This document shows, piece by piece, positions 17,456 to 25,626 of a DNA stretch of 64,000 nt; position 1 is the stretch's first letter; every line of letters begins with the position of its first letter. Below the pieces are notes generated by a model. The model worked only from the letters and a program-made list of their open reading frames with translations. It ran no database searches and was not told the origin of the DNA. The position numbers and the translations under genes are program-made. This DNA is from JADGRA01 sp035622755 (GTDB lineage: Bacteria; Myxococcota; Myxococcia; Myxococcales; Myxococcaceae). The stretch covers positions 1 through 64,000 of the forward strand of contig DASPUU010000137.1 in the NCBI GenBank assembly GCA_035622755.1, written 5' to 3'.

Positions 17456-18787
17456 ATGCCGGACGCCCGCCCGCAGCCCAGGCTCTTCCGGGCGCTCGTC
17501 GCCCCCTTCCAGGCCTTCCTGCGCACCGAGGCCAAGGGGGGCATCCTGCTCCTGCTCGCCGCGCTGGTGGCCCTGGCCCTGGCCAATTCGCCCTGGCACG
17601 AGCTCTGGCACGACCTGTGGGAGCTTCCGCTGCGCGTCGGACCCTCCGGCCTCGCCGTGGAGGGCACGCTGCACTTCGTCATCAACGACGTGGCGATGGC
17701 CATCTTCTTCTTCGTCGTCGGCCTGGAGATCAAGCGCGAGCTCGTCCGCGGGGAGCTCCGGACCCCTTCCCAGGCGCTGCTCCCGGCCATCGCCGCCGTG
17801 GGCGGGACGGCCGTCCCGGCCCTGCTCTACCTGGCCATCCAGCGCGGCGGTGACGGGGCCCGGGGCTGGGCCATCCCCATGGCCACCGACATCGCCTTCT
17901 CCATCGGCTGCCTGGCCTTGCTCGGCCCGCGCGTGCCGCACGGTCTCAGGGTCTTTCTCACCGCCCTGGCCATCTTCGACGACATCGCCGGGATCCTCGT
18001 CATCGCCCTCTTCTACGGCTCGGGCATCCAGCCGCTGGGCCTGGTCCTTGTCGTCCTGGCCGCGGCCTTCGGGCTCGTCCTCAACCGCCTCCGGGTCCAG
18101 TCGGCCGGCCCGTACCTGGCCGCCGGCGCCGCCCTGTGGTTCGCCTTCCACTCCGCCGGGCTCCACGCCACGCTGGCCGGGGTGGTCCTCGGGCTCCTCG
18201 TCCCGGCGCACAGCCGGCGCACCCCGGACGAGGTCTTCGCCGACCTCAAGACCGCGCTCGACGATGCCATGGCCCGCGGGGTGCGCCCGACCGCCGACCA
18301 GATCGCCTCGGTGGGCCGAGCCCTGGCGGACGTCTCGACGCCGCTCGACCGGTTCGAGTACGCGGTCCACCCCTTCGTCGCCTACGGGGTGATGCCCCTC
18401 TTCGCCCTGGCCAACTCGGGCGTCCACCTGGGTTCGCTCTCGCTCGACGTCCTCCTCACCCCGGTCTTCCTGGGGACGGCGGCCGGCCTCTTCCTCGGCA
18501 AGACGGTGGGCATCTTCGCCTTCACCCGAGCGGCGGTGGCCTCCGGCCTGGCCAGGGTCCCCTCGGACGCCCCCTGGTCCCAGGTGCTGGGCGTCTCGGC
18601 GGTGGCGGGCATCGGCTTCACCGTCGCCCTGTTCATCGCCAACCTCGCCTTCGCCGGCGCGCCGCTCCTCCTCGACGAGGCGCGGCTCGGCATCCTGGTC
18701 GGGTCGGCGGTGTCGGGGACGGTGGGCGTGACTCTCCTGCGCCTCGGGTCCGCCCGGGCGCCCGCCCCGGAAGCGGCGGCGGCCTGA
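17456..18787 (+). CDS. nhaA: NhaA-type sodium/proton antiporter
   Basis: 443 residues from ATG 17456. It is an inner membrane antiporter with about 12 spans that exports Na+ in exchange for protons. The paired transport aspartates are D175-D176 in LAIFDDIAGIL, and the earlier functional Asp145 is in MATDIAF; these correspond to E. coli D163/D164 and D133. FFFVVGLEIKRELVRGEL and the C-terminal GIGFTVALFIANLAF block are also diagnostic. A charged tail RAPAPEAAAA closes the protein. It stands alone, 60 bp after the OmpA-like gene. Confidence 0.95.
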   Translation: MPDARPQPRLFRALVAPFQAFLRTEAKGGILLLLAALVALALANSPWHELWHDLWELPLRVGPSGLAVEGTLHFVINDVAMAIFFFVVGLEIKRELVRGELRTPSQALLPAIAAVGGTAVPALLYLAIQRGGDGARGWAIPMATDIAFSIGCLALLGPRVPHGLRVFLTALAIFDDIAGILVIALFYGSGIQPLGLVLVVLAAAFGLVLNRLRVQSAGPYLAAGAALWFAFHSAGLHATLAGVVLGLLVPAHSRRTPDEVFADLKTALDDAMARGVRPTADQIASVGRALADVSTPLDRFEYAVHPFVAYGVMPLFALANSGVHLGSLSLDVLLTPVFLGTAAGLFLGKTVGIFAFTRAAVASGLARVPSDAPWSQVLGVSAVAGIGFTVALFIANLAFAGAPLLLDEARLGILVGSAVSGTVGVTLLRLGSARAPAPEAAAA

Positions 18788-18844
18788 CCCCCCTGGAGCA
18801 CGGCTTGCGGCCGGCGCTCGCGGCGCGCGATCATCGTCGGCGTC

Positions 18845-21028
18845 TTGCCGCCTCACCGCGCCGTGCTCGTCCTCGCTCTCGCCCTGGCCACGGGCGCGGC
18901 CGCCGCACCGGCCGGAACCCGCGAGCGCGACCACGAGATGCTCCGCGAGGTGGTGGCGGAGATCTCCGCCCGCGCCCCGCTGGGCAGCGCCCGCCTCGGC
19001 ATCCAGGTGGTCAGCCTGGCCGACGGCTCGGTCCTCTTCGCCCGGAATGCCGACGACCTGCTCAACCCGGCCTCGAACGTGAAGCTGGTCACCGCGGCGG
19101 CGGCCCTGGCCCGGCTCGGGCCGGACTATCGCTTCGAGACCGAGTTCTTCCTCGAGGGCGCCGGGTCCGAACGACCCCGCCTCCTCGTCCGCGGCAAGGG
19201 CGACCCCTCGATGACCACCGAGCGGCTCTACCAGGTGGTGAGCGAGCTCAAGCACCTCGGGCTGCACGACGTCTCGGACATCGTCCTCGACGACACCTTC
19301 TTCGACACCGAGCGGCTGGCGCCGGGCTTCGAGCAGGAGACCACCGACCGGCCCTACACCGCGCCCACCGGGGCGCTCAGCCTCAACCTGAACGCCGTCG
19401 GCATCCACGTCCGGTCGGTGGGCGCCGGCCTCCGGCCGGTGGTCGAGGTCGACCCGCCGAGCGACTTCTTCACCGTGCTCAACGCGGCGGTGGGGACCTC
19501 GAGCCGGGCCCGGCGCTCGTCCGTCTCCTCGCTGCCCGACGGCGAGCGGCAGCGCATCGTGGTCCGGGGCACCGTCCCGGCGTCGGGGGAGTTCGCCGTC
19601 TGGAAGCGCGTCGACCAGCCGCCGTTCTACTTCGGCCAGACGCTGCGGATGCTCCTCGAGCAGCGGGGGATCCACGTGCGGGGCAAGGTCAGGCTGGGCG
19701 CCGTCCCGGACCACCTCCGGCCGTTCTACGTCGCTCAGAGCGAGACGCTGGACATGGTCCTCAAGCGAATGAACAAGAGCTCGAGCAACTTCGTCGCCGA
19801 GCAGTTGCTCAAGACGATGGGCGCCGAGGCCAGGGGCGTACCGGGGACCACCGCCAAGGGCGTCCAGGCCACCGAGGAGTTCCTCGAGCGGGAGGTGGGC
19901 ATCCGGCGCGGCTCCTACGTCTTCAAGAACGGGTCCGGCATCAACGACACCAACCGGTTCAGCGCCGCCCAGCTCACCCGCCTGGTGAAGACCATGGCCG
20001 AGCGGTTCGCCCTCGCCCCGGAGTACCTCTCCAGCGTTCCCATCGGAGGCAAGGACGGCACGCTCAAGTGGCGCTTCGAGGGAACCGAGGCCGCCGGCCG
20101 GCTCCGGGCCAAGACCGGGACCCTGGAGAACGTCTCCGCCCTGAGCGGCGTGGTCCAGAGCGCGGGCGGGGAGGCCTTCGCCTTCAGCATCCTGGTGAAC
20201 GACTTCCCCGGGCGCACCGCTCCGGTCGTCCAGGCCATCGATGCCCTGGGAGCGGCGCTGGCCGGGGCCGGCGCGCCGGGCGGTCCGGGCGCGGCCCTGG
20301 CCTCGCTCCGTCCGCCCGTCTCCGAGCCGTCGCCGGCGGAGGAGGCCCGCGCCCGCCTGGCCACCTATCTCCAGCTCGGACGCGCCGCGGATCGCCGCAA
20401 CGTCGCCTTCCTGCGCACCGCCTGGCGCAACGAGAAGGACCCGGCCGTGCGGGCGGTGGTGGCCGATGCCATCTACCAGTCCAATCCCTCCGACTACCTC
20501 GGCGCCCGGGCGCTGCTCGACAGCTTCAGCGCCTCGGACGACGTCTACCTCCGGCTGCGCCAGCTGGCCCGGAGCTCGGGCATCGACACCCCGTGCGTCT
20601 CGTCGCTGGTGACGCTGGCCGCCGAGGGCAACGCCGAGGCCCTGGGCCGCCTCCTCGAGCTCCCCCGGGCCGCCGCCTCCGACGAGCCGGCGCGGAGCGA
20701 CCTGGCGGTGGCCCTGTCCGAGGTCTCGCGCACCGCGCCGGAGGAGCTGGTGCAGGCGCTCCAGGCCGCGGCGCCGGCCGACCGCGAGGCGGCGCTTCCC
20801 CTGCTCGCCCGCGGCATCGAGCGCGAGCGTGACGCGGACCATCCCTTCTGGCCGGCGGTGCGCCGGTTGATGGCCGGCGCCGAGCCGTCCCGCGCGGCCT
20901 TCGCCCGCGAGCTGGAGACGGCGCTGAGCCAGCGCATCGCCCAGGACCGCGCCCCGGCCGCGCCCCCCTCCCTGGGCCCGCGGCCGCCGCCGCCTGCCGA
21001 GGTCTCGCCCGAGCGGCCAGGCGGCTGA
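18845..21028 (+). CDS. dacB: D-Ala-D-Ala carboxypeptidase/endopeptidase (PBP4 type) with long C-terminal extension
   Basis: 727 residues from a TTG at 18845, which keeps the basic N-region of the signal peptide; a GTG at 18863 is the alternative. It is a penicillin-binding protein of the S13 family that trims or cleaves peptidoglycan cross-bridges in the periplasm. The active-site motifs are SNVK (S77, K80), SSN (313-315) and KTG (423-425). The S13 domain ends by about residue 485, normal for the family. A further 240 residues follow, all helical with Ala/Leu-rich repeats, containing two cysteines and a Pro-rich tail. This extension is not part of the standard enzyme and may be a protein-binding solenoid. 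Confidence 0.9.
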   Translation: MPPHRAVLVLALALATGAAAAPAGTRERDHEMLREVVAEISARAPLGSARLGIQVVSLADGSVLFARNADDLLNPASNVKLVTAAAALARLGPDYRFETEFFLEGAGSERPRLLVRGKGDPSMTTERLYQVVSELKHLGLHDVSDIVLDDTFFDTERLAPGFEQETTDRPYTAPTGALSLNLNAVGIHVRSVGAGLRPVVEVDPPSDFFTVLNAAVGTSSRARRSSVSSLPDGERQRIVVRGTVPASGEFAVWKRVDQPPFYFGQTLRMLLEQRGIHVRGKVRLGAVPDHLRPFYVAQSETLDMVLKRMNKSSSNFVAEQLLKTMGAEARGVPGTTAKGVQATEEFLEREVGIRRGSYVFKNGSGINDTNRFSAAQLTRLVKTMAERFALAPEYLSSVPIGGKDGTLKWRFEGTEAAGRLRAKTGTLENVSALSGVVQSAGGEAFAFSILVNDFPGRTAPVVQAIDALGAALAGAGAPGGPGAALASLRPPVSEPSPAEEARARLATYLQLGRAADRRNVAFLRTAWRNEKDPAVRAVVADAIYQSNPSDYLGARALLDSFSASDDVYLRLRQLARSSGIDTPCVSSLVTLAAEGNAEALGRLLELPRAAASDEPARSDLAVALSEVSRTAPEELVQALQAAAPADREAALPLLARGIERERDADHPFWPAVRRLMAGAEPSRAAFARELETALSQRIAQDRAPAAPPSLGPRPPPPAEVSPERPGG

Positions 21029-21102
21029 TCCGGGGCTCCGGGGGAGGGCGCGCGCTGATCCCCGCGCGCCTGTCAGCCGCCTCTGCTACGAACCTTGCGC
21101 GT

Positions 21103-21125
21103 CACCGGTCCGCAACGGTCCGGTG
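21103..21125 (+). promoter_or_regulatory. Stem-loop in the ssb leader
   Basis: CACCGG (21103-21108) pairs with CCGGTG (21120-21125), with an inner CCG/CGG pairing around a CAA loop and one T-T mismatch. It lies 22 bp before the ssb start. There is no T-run. It may be a leader hairpin or an operator; role unknown. Confidence 0.4.
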
Positions 21126-21147
21126 CTCGAAAGGAAGGTCAAGCAAC

Positions 21148-21618
<471 letters not shown>

Positions 21619-21639
21619 CCGCCTGGCGAGGCCCGGGGC

Positions 21640-21975
21640 ATGAGCCCCATCCGCACCGACTGGCTGGAGCGTCTCATCCAGCAGCTGGCCCAGGTCCTCG
21701 CCCGCGCGCTCGGGCTGCGGGCGCGAGGCGAGGAGGAGCAGGCGCTGGAAGAGATTCACCGGGCCACCGCCGAGCTCCTCGGCATCCCGCGCGCGATGCT
21801 GCTCTCGCTCGACCCCCGGTCGGCGCTCGAGGCGCTCGGCCAGCCGCGGCTGCGCACCGCGGCGCTGCGGCTCCTCGACGAGGAGGAGTCCATCCTGCGC
21901 GGCCAGGGGAAGCTGGCCGAGGCCGATGCGCTCGCCGCCTGGCTCGCCCGGGTGCGCGAGGGCGCCGCTGGCTAG
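21640..21975 (+). CDS. Small helical protein of unknown function
   Basis: 111 residues from ATG 21640. It is entirely helical, starting MSPIRTDWLERLIQQLAQVL and continuing with a GEEEQALEEIHRATAELLG repeat-like segment. The pattern resembles DUF6483-type small bacterial proteins, whose function is unknown; this match is from memory and unverified. It has no signal peptide or Cys. It lies 21 bp after ssb and 16 bp before the phosphoribosyltransferase gene, so it is probably part of that unit. Confidence 0.7.
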   Translation: MSPIRTDWLERLIQQLAQVLARALGLRARGEEEQALEEIHRATAELLGIPRAMLLSLDPRSALEALGQPRLRTAALRLLDEEESILRGQGKLAEADALAAWLARVREGAAG

Positions 21976-21991
21976 TCTAGGCTTCTCGCCC

Positions 21992-22624
21992 ATGCCGTCC
22001 CGACCCTCCCGGCGACCGCGTCGCGACGACCTCGCCTTCGCCGACCCGGTCGCTCCCCAGTCCGAGGTGCCGCGTGCGGGCCTGGGCACGGACCGCTCCC
22101 GCCCCGGAGAGGTCGGGGTCGAGGAGCTGTCCTGGGCGCGGTTCGACGGTCTGGTCCAGGCCCTCGCCCGGCGCATTCGCCGGCGCTTCGCCCCGGAGGC
22201 GGTGGTCGGGGTCGCCCACGGCGGCGTCTTCGTGGGGGGAGCGATGGCCTCGGCGCTGGGCGCCGACTTCTTCCCGGTGCGCATCAGCCGCCGCAGCCGC
22301 ACCGCCGCCCAGCCGCGCCGGAGCCCGCGCCTCGTCGGCAGCATGCCGCGGGAGCTGAAGGGCCGGCGCGTCCTGCTCGTCGACGACGTGGCCGCCAGCG
22401 GCGAGACGCTGAAGCTCGCCCGGAAGCTGGCCGCGCGGACCGGCGCGCGCGGGCTCTTCACCGCCACCCTGGTCGCCCGCCCGGGAGGTTACGCCCCCAC
22501 CTGGTCGGCCCTGGAGAGCGACGCCCTCTTCGTCTTTCCCTGGGACTACGCCGCCGTCACCGAGGACGAGCGCTTCGACGCCGCCCGGGCTCCGGTCCCG
22601 GCCCGCCCGCGGAGGCGGGGATGA
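21992..22624 (+). CDS. Phosphoribosyltransferase-domain protein
   Basis: 210 residues from ATG 21992 (an upstream start at 21926 would overlap the previous gene). After a 40-residue basic, probably disordered N-terminus comes a type I PRTase fold with the PRPP loop VLLVDDVAASGET near residues 122-134, plus VVGVAHGGVFVGG. It resembles small orphan PRTases of the Gpt/Hpt class. The base or other acceptor is unknown. It ends in ATGA, overlapping the selB start, so the two are translationally coupled. Confidence 0.85.
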   Translation: MPSRPSRRPRRDDLAFADPVAPQSEVPRAGLGTDRSRPGEVGVEELSWARFDGLVQALARRIRRRFAPEAVVGVAHGGVFVGGAMASALGADFFPVRISRRSRTAAQPRRSPRLVGSMPRELKGRRVLLVDDVAASGETLKLARKLAARTGARGLFTATLVARPGGYAPTWSALESDALFVFPWDYAAVTEDERFDAARAPVPARPRRRG

Positions 22625-24546
22625 TCCTCGGGACGGCGGGCCACGTCGACCACGGCAAGACGTCGCTGGTGAAGGCGCTCACCGGCATCGATACCGACCG
22701 GCTTCCCGAGGAGAAGCGCCGCGGCATCACCCTCGAGCTGGGCTTTGCCCACCTCGCGCTTCCCGGCGGGACGGTGGTGGGAGTGGTCGACGTCCCCGGC
22801 CACGAGCGCTTCGTCAAGGCGATGGCCGCCGGCGCCGGCGGCGTGGACCTGGTCCTGCTGGTGGTGGCCGCCGACGAGGGGGTGATGCCGCAGACGCGCG
22901 AGCACCTGGACATCTGCCAGCTGCTCGGCGTGCGCGCCGGGGTGGTGGCGCTGACCAAGGCCGACCTCCTCCCGGGGCTGGGAAGCGACTGGCGCGAGCT
23001 GCTCGAGGCCGACCTGAGCACGCTCCTCGCCGGGACGACCCTCGAGGAGGCCGAGGTGGTGGAGGTGTCCGCCCGCACCGGCGAGGGGCTCCCCCGGCTC
23101 CGGGAGGCGCTCGGCCGGGTGGCGTCCACGCTCGCCGCCCGGCCCGCCGATGGCCCTCTCTTTCTTCCGCTGGACCGGGCCTTCACCCTCAAGGGCTTCG
23201 GCACGGTGGTCACCGGCACGCTCCTCTCCGGAAGCGTCGCCCCGGAGGAGTCGGTGTCCCTGCTCCCCGGCCTCCCCGGGCCGTTCCGGGTGAGGACCGT
23301 GCAGGTCCACGGCGCCCAGGTGCCGCGCGCCGCGGCCGGCCAGCGCACCGCCGTGAATCTGCCGTCGGTGGCGTCGGCCGACGTGAGCCGCGGCATGGTG
23401 CTCACCCGGGCCGGAGAGCTGCCCGAGACGCGGTCGCTGGACGTCGAGCTCACGCTGCTGCCGGCCGCGGAGGCGCCGCTCCCGCGGCGGCGGACGCTGC
23501 TCCTCCATCTCGGTACGGCCCAGGTCGAGGCGCGCGTGCGTCTGCTCGACGTGGACGCGCTCGCCCCGGGGGAGACGGCCCTGGCGCAGATCCGCACCGC
23601 CGCGCCGGTGGCCGCCCTTCCCGGCCAGCGCTTCATCCTCCGCGGGCCGCGCCCGCTGCCCGGTCGAGGAGCGACGGTGGCCGGTGGCCGGGTCTTGACG
23701 CTCGCCTCGCCGCGGCGCCGGCGCGGGGCGGCCGCGCAGCTCGAGCCGATGCGCAGCGGCGAACCCGAGGCGCGCGTGCGCTGGCTGCTCCGCCAGGCCG
23801 GCTACCGCGGGCTCGACATCCGGGAGCTCTTCGCCCGGGCGAGCCTGCCGACCAAGGCGCTGACCCGGACGCTGGAGGTGCTCTCCAGCCGCGGCGAGGC
23901 CCTCCTCGTCGACCGCGAGCGCCGGCTCCACGTCTCGGCGGAGGTCTTCCAGGGGCTCCTGGCCCGCGCCCTCTCCCTCCTCCAGGACTTCCACGAGCGT
24001 GAGCCGCTCAAGGACGGGCTCGGCCGGGAGGAGCTCCGGCAGCGTCTCTCGGCGACGCTCGAGCCGCGGCTCGGGGCGCGCATCGTCCACGAGCTGGTCG
24101 ACCGGGGGCAGGCAGAGCTCGTCCCGCCGGACGGCATCCGGCTCAAGGGACGCGGCCGGAGCCTGACCCTGGGCGAGGAGGCGGCGCGCGCCAAGTCGGT
24201 CGGCGCCCTGGCCACCGCCGGGCTCGGGCCTCCGACGCTGGGCGAGCTCGGACAGAGCGTGGGGCTTCCCCCGGCCCGGGTGGCGGCGCTCCTCGAGGGC
24301 CCGGTGCGCGAGGGAACGGTGGTCAAGGTGACGGACGACCTCTACTTCCACCGGAGCGCGCTGTCCGAGCTGAGGACGCGGCTGCTCGCCCACCTCGCCG
24401 AGCACGGGGAGATCACCACCCAGGCCTTCAAGCAGCTGGTGGGACAGAGCCGGAAGTTCGTCATCCCGCTCTCGGAGTACTTCGATCGCGAGAAGGTGAC
24501 CCTCCGCCTGGGCGAGCGGCGCGTGGCGCGCGGAACGCCTCGCTGA
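22621..24546 (+). CDS. selB: Selenocysteine-specific translation elongation factor
   Basis: 641 residues, close to the normal length. It is the EF-Tu-like GTPase that delivers Sec-tRNA to UGA codons with a SECIS element. G1 is GHVDHGKT (7-14), the G3 block DVPGHERFVKAM, G4 TKAD, and the switch has RRGITLELGFAHL, the SelB version. Domains II-III follow and the C-terminal 250 residues are winged helices that bind the SECIS hairpin, ending with YLFxR-type helices. selA, selC and selD are not in the window, nor did I see a selenoprotein gene. The coupled upstream PRTase is an unusual partner. Confidence 0.95.
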   Translation: MILGTAGHVDHGKTSLVKALTGIDTDRLPEEKRRGITLELGFAHLALPGGTVVGVVDVPGHERFVKAMAAGAGGVDLVLLVVAADEGVMPQTREHLDICQLLGVRAGVVALTKADLLPGLGSDWRELLEADLSTLLAGTTLEEAEVVEVSARTGEGLPRLREALGRVASTLAARPADGPLFLPLDRAFTLKGFGTVVTGTLLSGSVAPEESVSLLPGLPGPFRVRTVQVHGAQVPRAAAGQRTAVNLPSVASADVSRGMVLTRAGELPETRSLDVELTLLPAAEAPLPRRRTLLLHLGTAQVEARVRLLDVDALAPGETALAQIRTAAPVAALPGQRFILRGPRPLPGRGATVAGGRVLTLASPRRRRGAAAQLEPMRSGEPEARVRWLLRQAGYRGLDIRELFARASLPTKALTRTLEVLSSRGEALLVDRERRLHVSAEVFQGLLARALSLLQDFHEREPLKDGLGREELRQRLSATLEPRLGARIVHELVDRGQAELVPPDGIRLKGRGRSLTLGEEAARAKSVGALATAGLGPPTLGELGQSVGLPPARVAALLEGPVREGTVVKVTDDLYFHRSALSELRTRLLAHLAEHGEITTQAFKQLVGQSRKFVIPLSEYFDREKVTLRLGERRVARGTPR

Positions 24547-24591
24547 AGGGACCGTCCGCCGAACCGGACAGCAAGCCCGGTGAGCGGCCAG

Positions 24592-24612
24592 GCGTTGCAG
24601 AATCTGCAGCGC
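24592..24612 (+). repeat. Short inverted repeat after selB
   Basis: GCGTTGCAG and CTGCAGCGC (24592-24600, 24604-24612) pair with one G-T wobble around AAT. It lies 45 bp after the selB stop and has no T-run. It could be a weak terminator or a processing hairpin. The rest of 24547-24695 shows no gene. Confidence 0.35.
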
Positions 24613-24724
24613 TCGAATGAAGCGCGATGAAACTCCTGCGTGTGTACGTCTTCATCCGACTCTGTAAGCGGGCGAAATGACGCACCTGTCGAATGTGGAC
24701 GCGTGGCACGTGACTCGCTATAGA

Positions 24725-24849
24725 ACGCCCCGGGCGCGAGGTTCGCCGTTCTGGGTCGGTTCCCCCCCACCGGCCCACGCGGGAGACCACGCGCTGTCTG
24801 AAGTCCCTGTGGCCCGGCGTCCCTTCGGGATTGCCGGGCTACTTTTTTT
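24725..24849 (+). ncRNA. Candidate small RNA between selB and the methyltransferase gene
   Basis: A promoter-like pair (TGGACG at 24696-24701, 17 bp, TATAGA at 24719-24724), overlapping a TGGCACG-TGAC-TCGCT block (24704-24719) that resembles a sigma-54 -24/-12 element with one mismatch, stands before about 90 bp of non-coding sequence that ends in a strong rho-independent terminator. The length (about 120 nt), the promoter-terminator arrangement and the lack of a supported ORF suggest a free-standing transcript. It does not look like tRNA-Sec, 6S, SRP RNA or tmRNA. The exact start is a guess. Confidence 0.35.
24813..24849 (+). terminator. Rho-independent terminator (plus strand)
   Basis: CCCGGC (24813-24818) pairs with GCCGGG (24833-24838) and an inner TCCC-TTC-GGGA stem (24820-24830) extends it. 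Seven T residues follow at 24843-24849. It is the clearest intrinsic terminator in the window. It would end transcripts from selB or the candidate small RNA. Its 3' part overlaps the end of the minus-strand methyltransferase gene. Confidence 0.75.
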
Positions 24850-25588
24850 CCGGCTCCGCGCGTGCCGTGCGCGCCCAGAGGCGGAGGCCGACGGGGCGGA
24901 GCGTGCCGGCGGCGATGCGGTGCAGCTCGGCGGTGAGCACCCAGCGCGCGATGCGCGCCGCGTGCCGGGACGGCTCGAGCTGTCCAGCGATGGAGCGATG
25001 GAGGTACGGCCCGCGGGCAGTGCCGAGGAGCTCGAAGCGGCCGGCGAGCGCGGCCCGCATCGCGCACCCCCGGTGCAGGGGTGGATCCCCGGCGTGCTCG
25101 GCCTCCCACCGCGCGAGCGGATCGTCCTCGTCCGAGCCATGCGCCACCTCCCTGCGGAGGAGGCCGGCCGCGCCGAGCAGCCCCTGGAGGTCGTACAGCC
25201 AGCGCAGGGTCTCGCGGTCCGGGGCGTCGAGGTCGAAGTCGGCGGCGGCGAGGAGGCCGCCCGGACGGAGCAGCCGCCCGGCGTTCTCCAGCGCGCGCTC
25301 GAGCGGAAACAGGTGGTGCAGCGACGCGGAGAAGACCAGCGCGTCGAAGGGAGCGTCCTCGAAGCCGAGGAAGTCCGCCTCGACGAAGCGGACGGGCGCG
25401 GCGCGCTCCGTCCCGGCCAGCGAGCGATCGACGGCGGTCACCTCGAAGCCGTCGGCGGCGAGGCGCCGGGCGAGGAGGCCGTTGCCGCAGCCGACCTCGA
25501 GCACGCGCCGGCAGCCGGAGAGGAGGGGCGCGAGGAAGCGGTGCGTCTCCTCGACCACCACTTCCGCGGGGCGCGCGTCCTCTCGCAC
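24839..25588 (-). CDS. Class I SAM-dependent methyltransferase
   Basis: 249 residues from a GTG at 25588. The SAM-binding motif I is VLEVGCGNGLL (29-39), followed by VTAVDRS, FVEADFLGF and the FDALVFSASLHHLFPLERAL segment typical of UbiE/COQ5-like small-molecule methyltransferases. The C-terminal third is variable and would set the substrate, which I cannot predict. It is 38 bp downstream of the HEAT-repeat gene on the same strand, so it may be the last gene of the BlaI-M56-HEAT operon. Confidence 0.87.
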   Translation of the reverse strand: MREDARPAEVVVEETHRFLAPLLSGCRRVLEVGCGNGLLARRLAADGFEVTAVDRSLAGTERAAPVRFVEADFLGFEDAPFDALVFSASLHHLFPLERALENAGRLLRPGGLLAAADFDLDAPDRETLRWLYDLQGLLGAAGLLRREVAHGSDEDDPLARWEAEHAGDPPLHRGCAMRAALAGRFELLGTARGPYLHRSIAGQLEPSRHAARIARWVLTAELHRIAAGTLRPVGLRLWARTARAEPEKK

Positions 25589-25626
25589 GCCGCCGAGGTT
25601 ATCTCGTCCCTGGGTGGAGCCGGCCG

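Noticed and set aside
16748..20842. A 1364-codon minus-strand open frame opposite nhaA and dacB
   Set aside because: High GC makes long antisense frames common. Composition is Gly/Arg/Asp-rich without motifs, while the plus strand encodes two clear proteins.
24547..24838. tRNA-Sec gene (selC) beside selB
   Set aside because: No cloverleaf, no long variable arm and no recognisable T-loop GGTTCGA-type block in a tRNA context.
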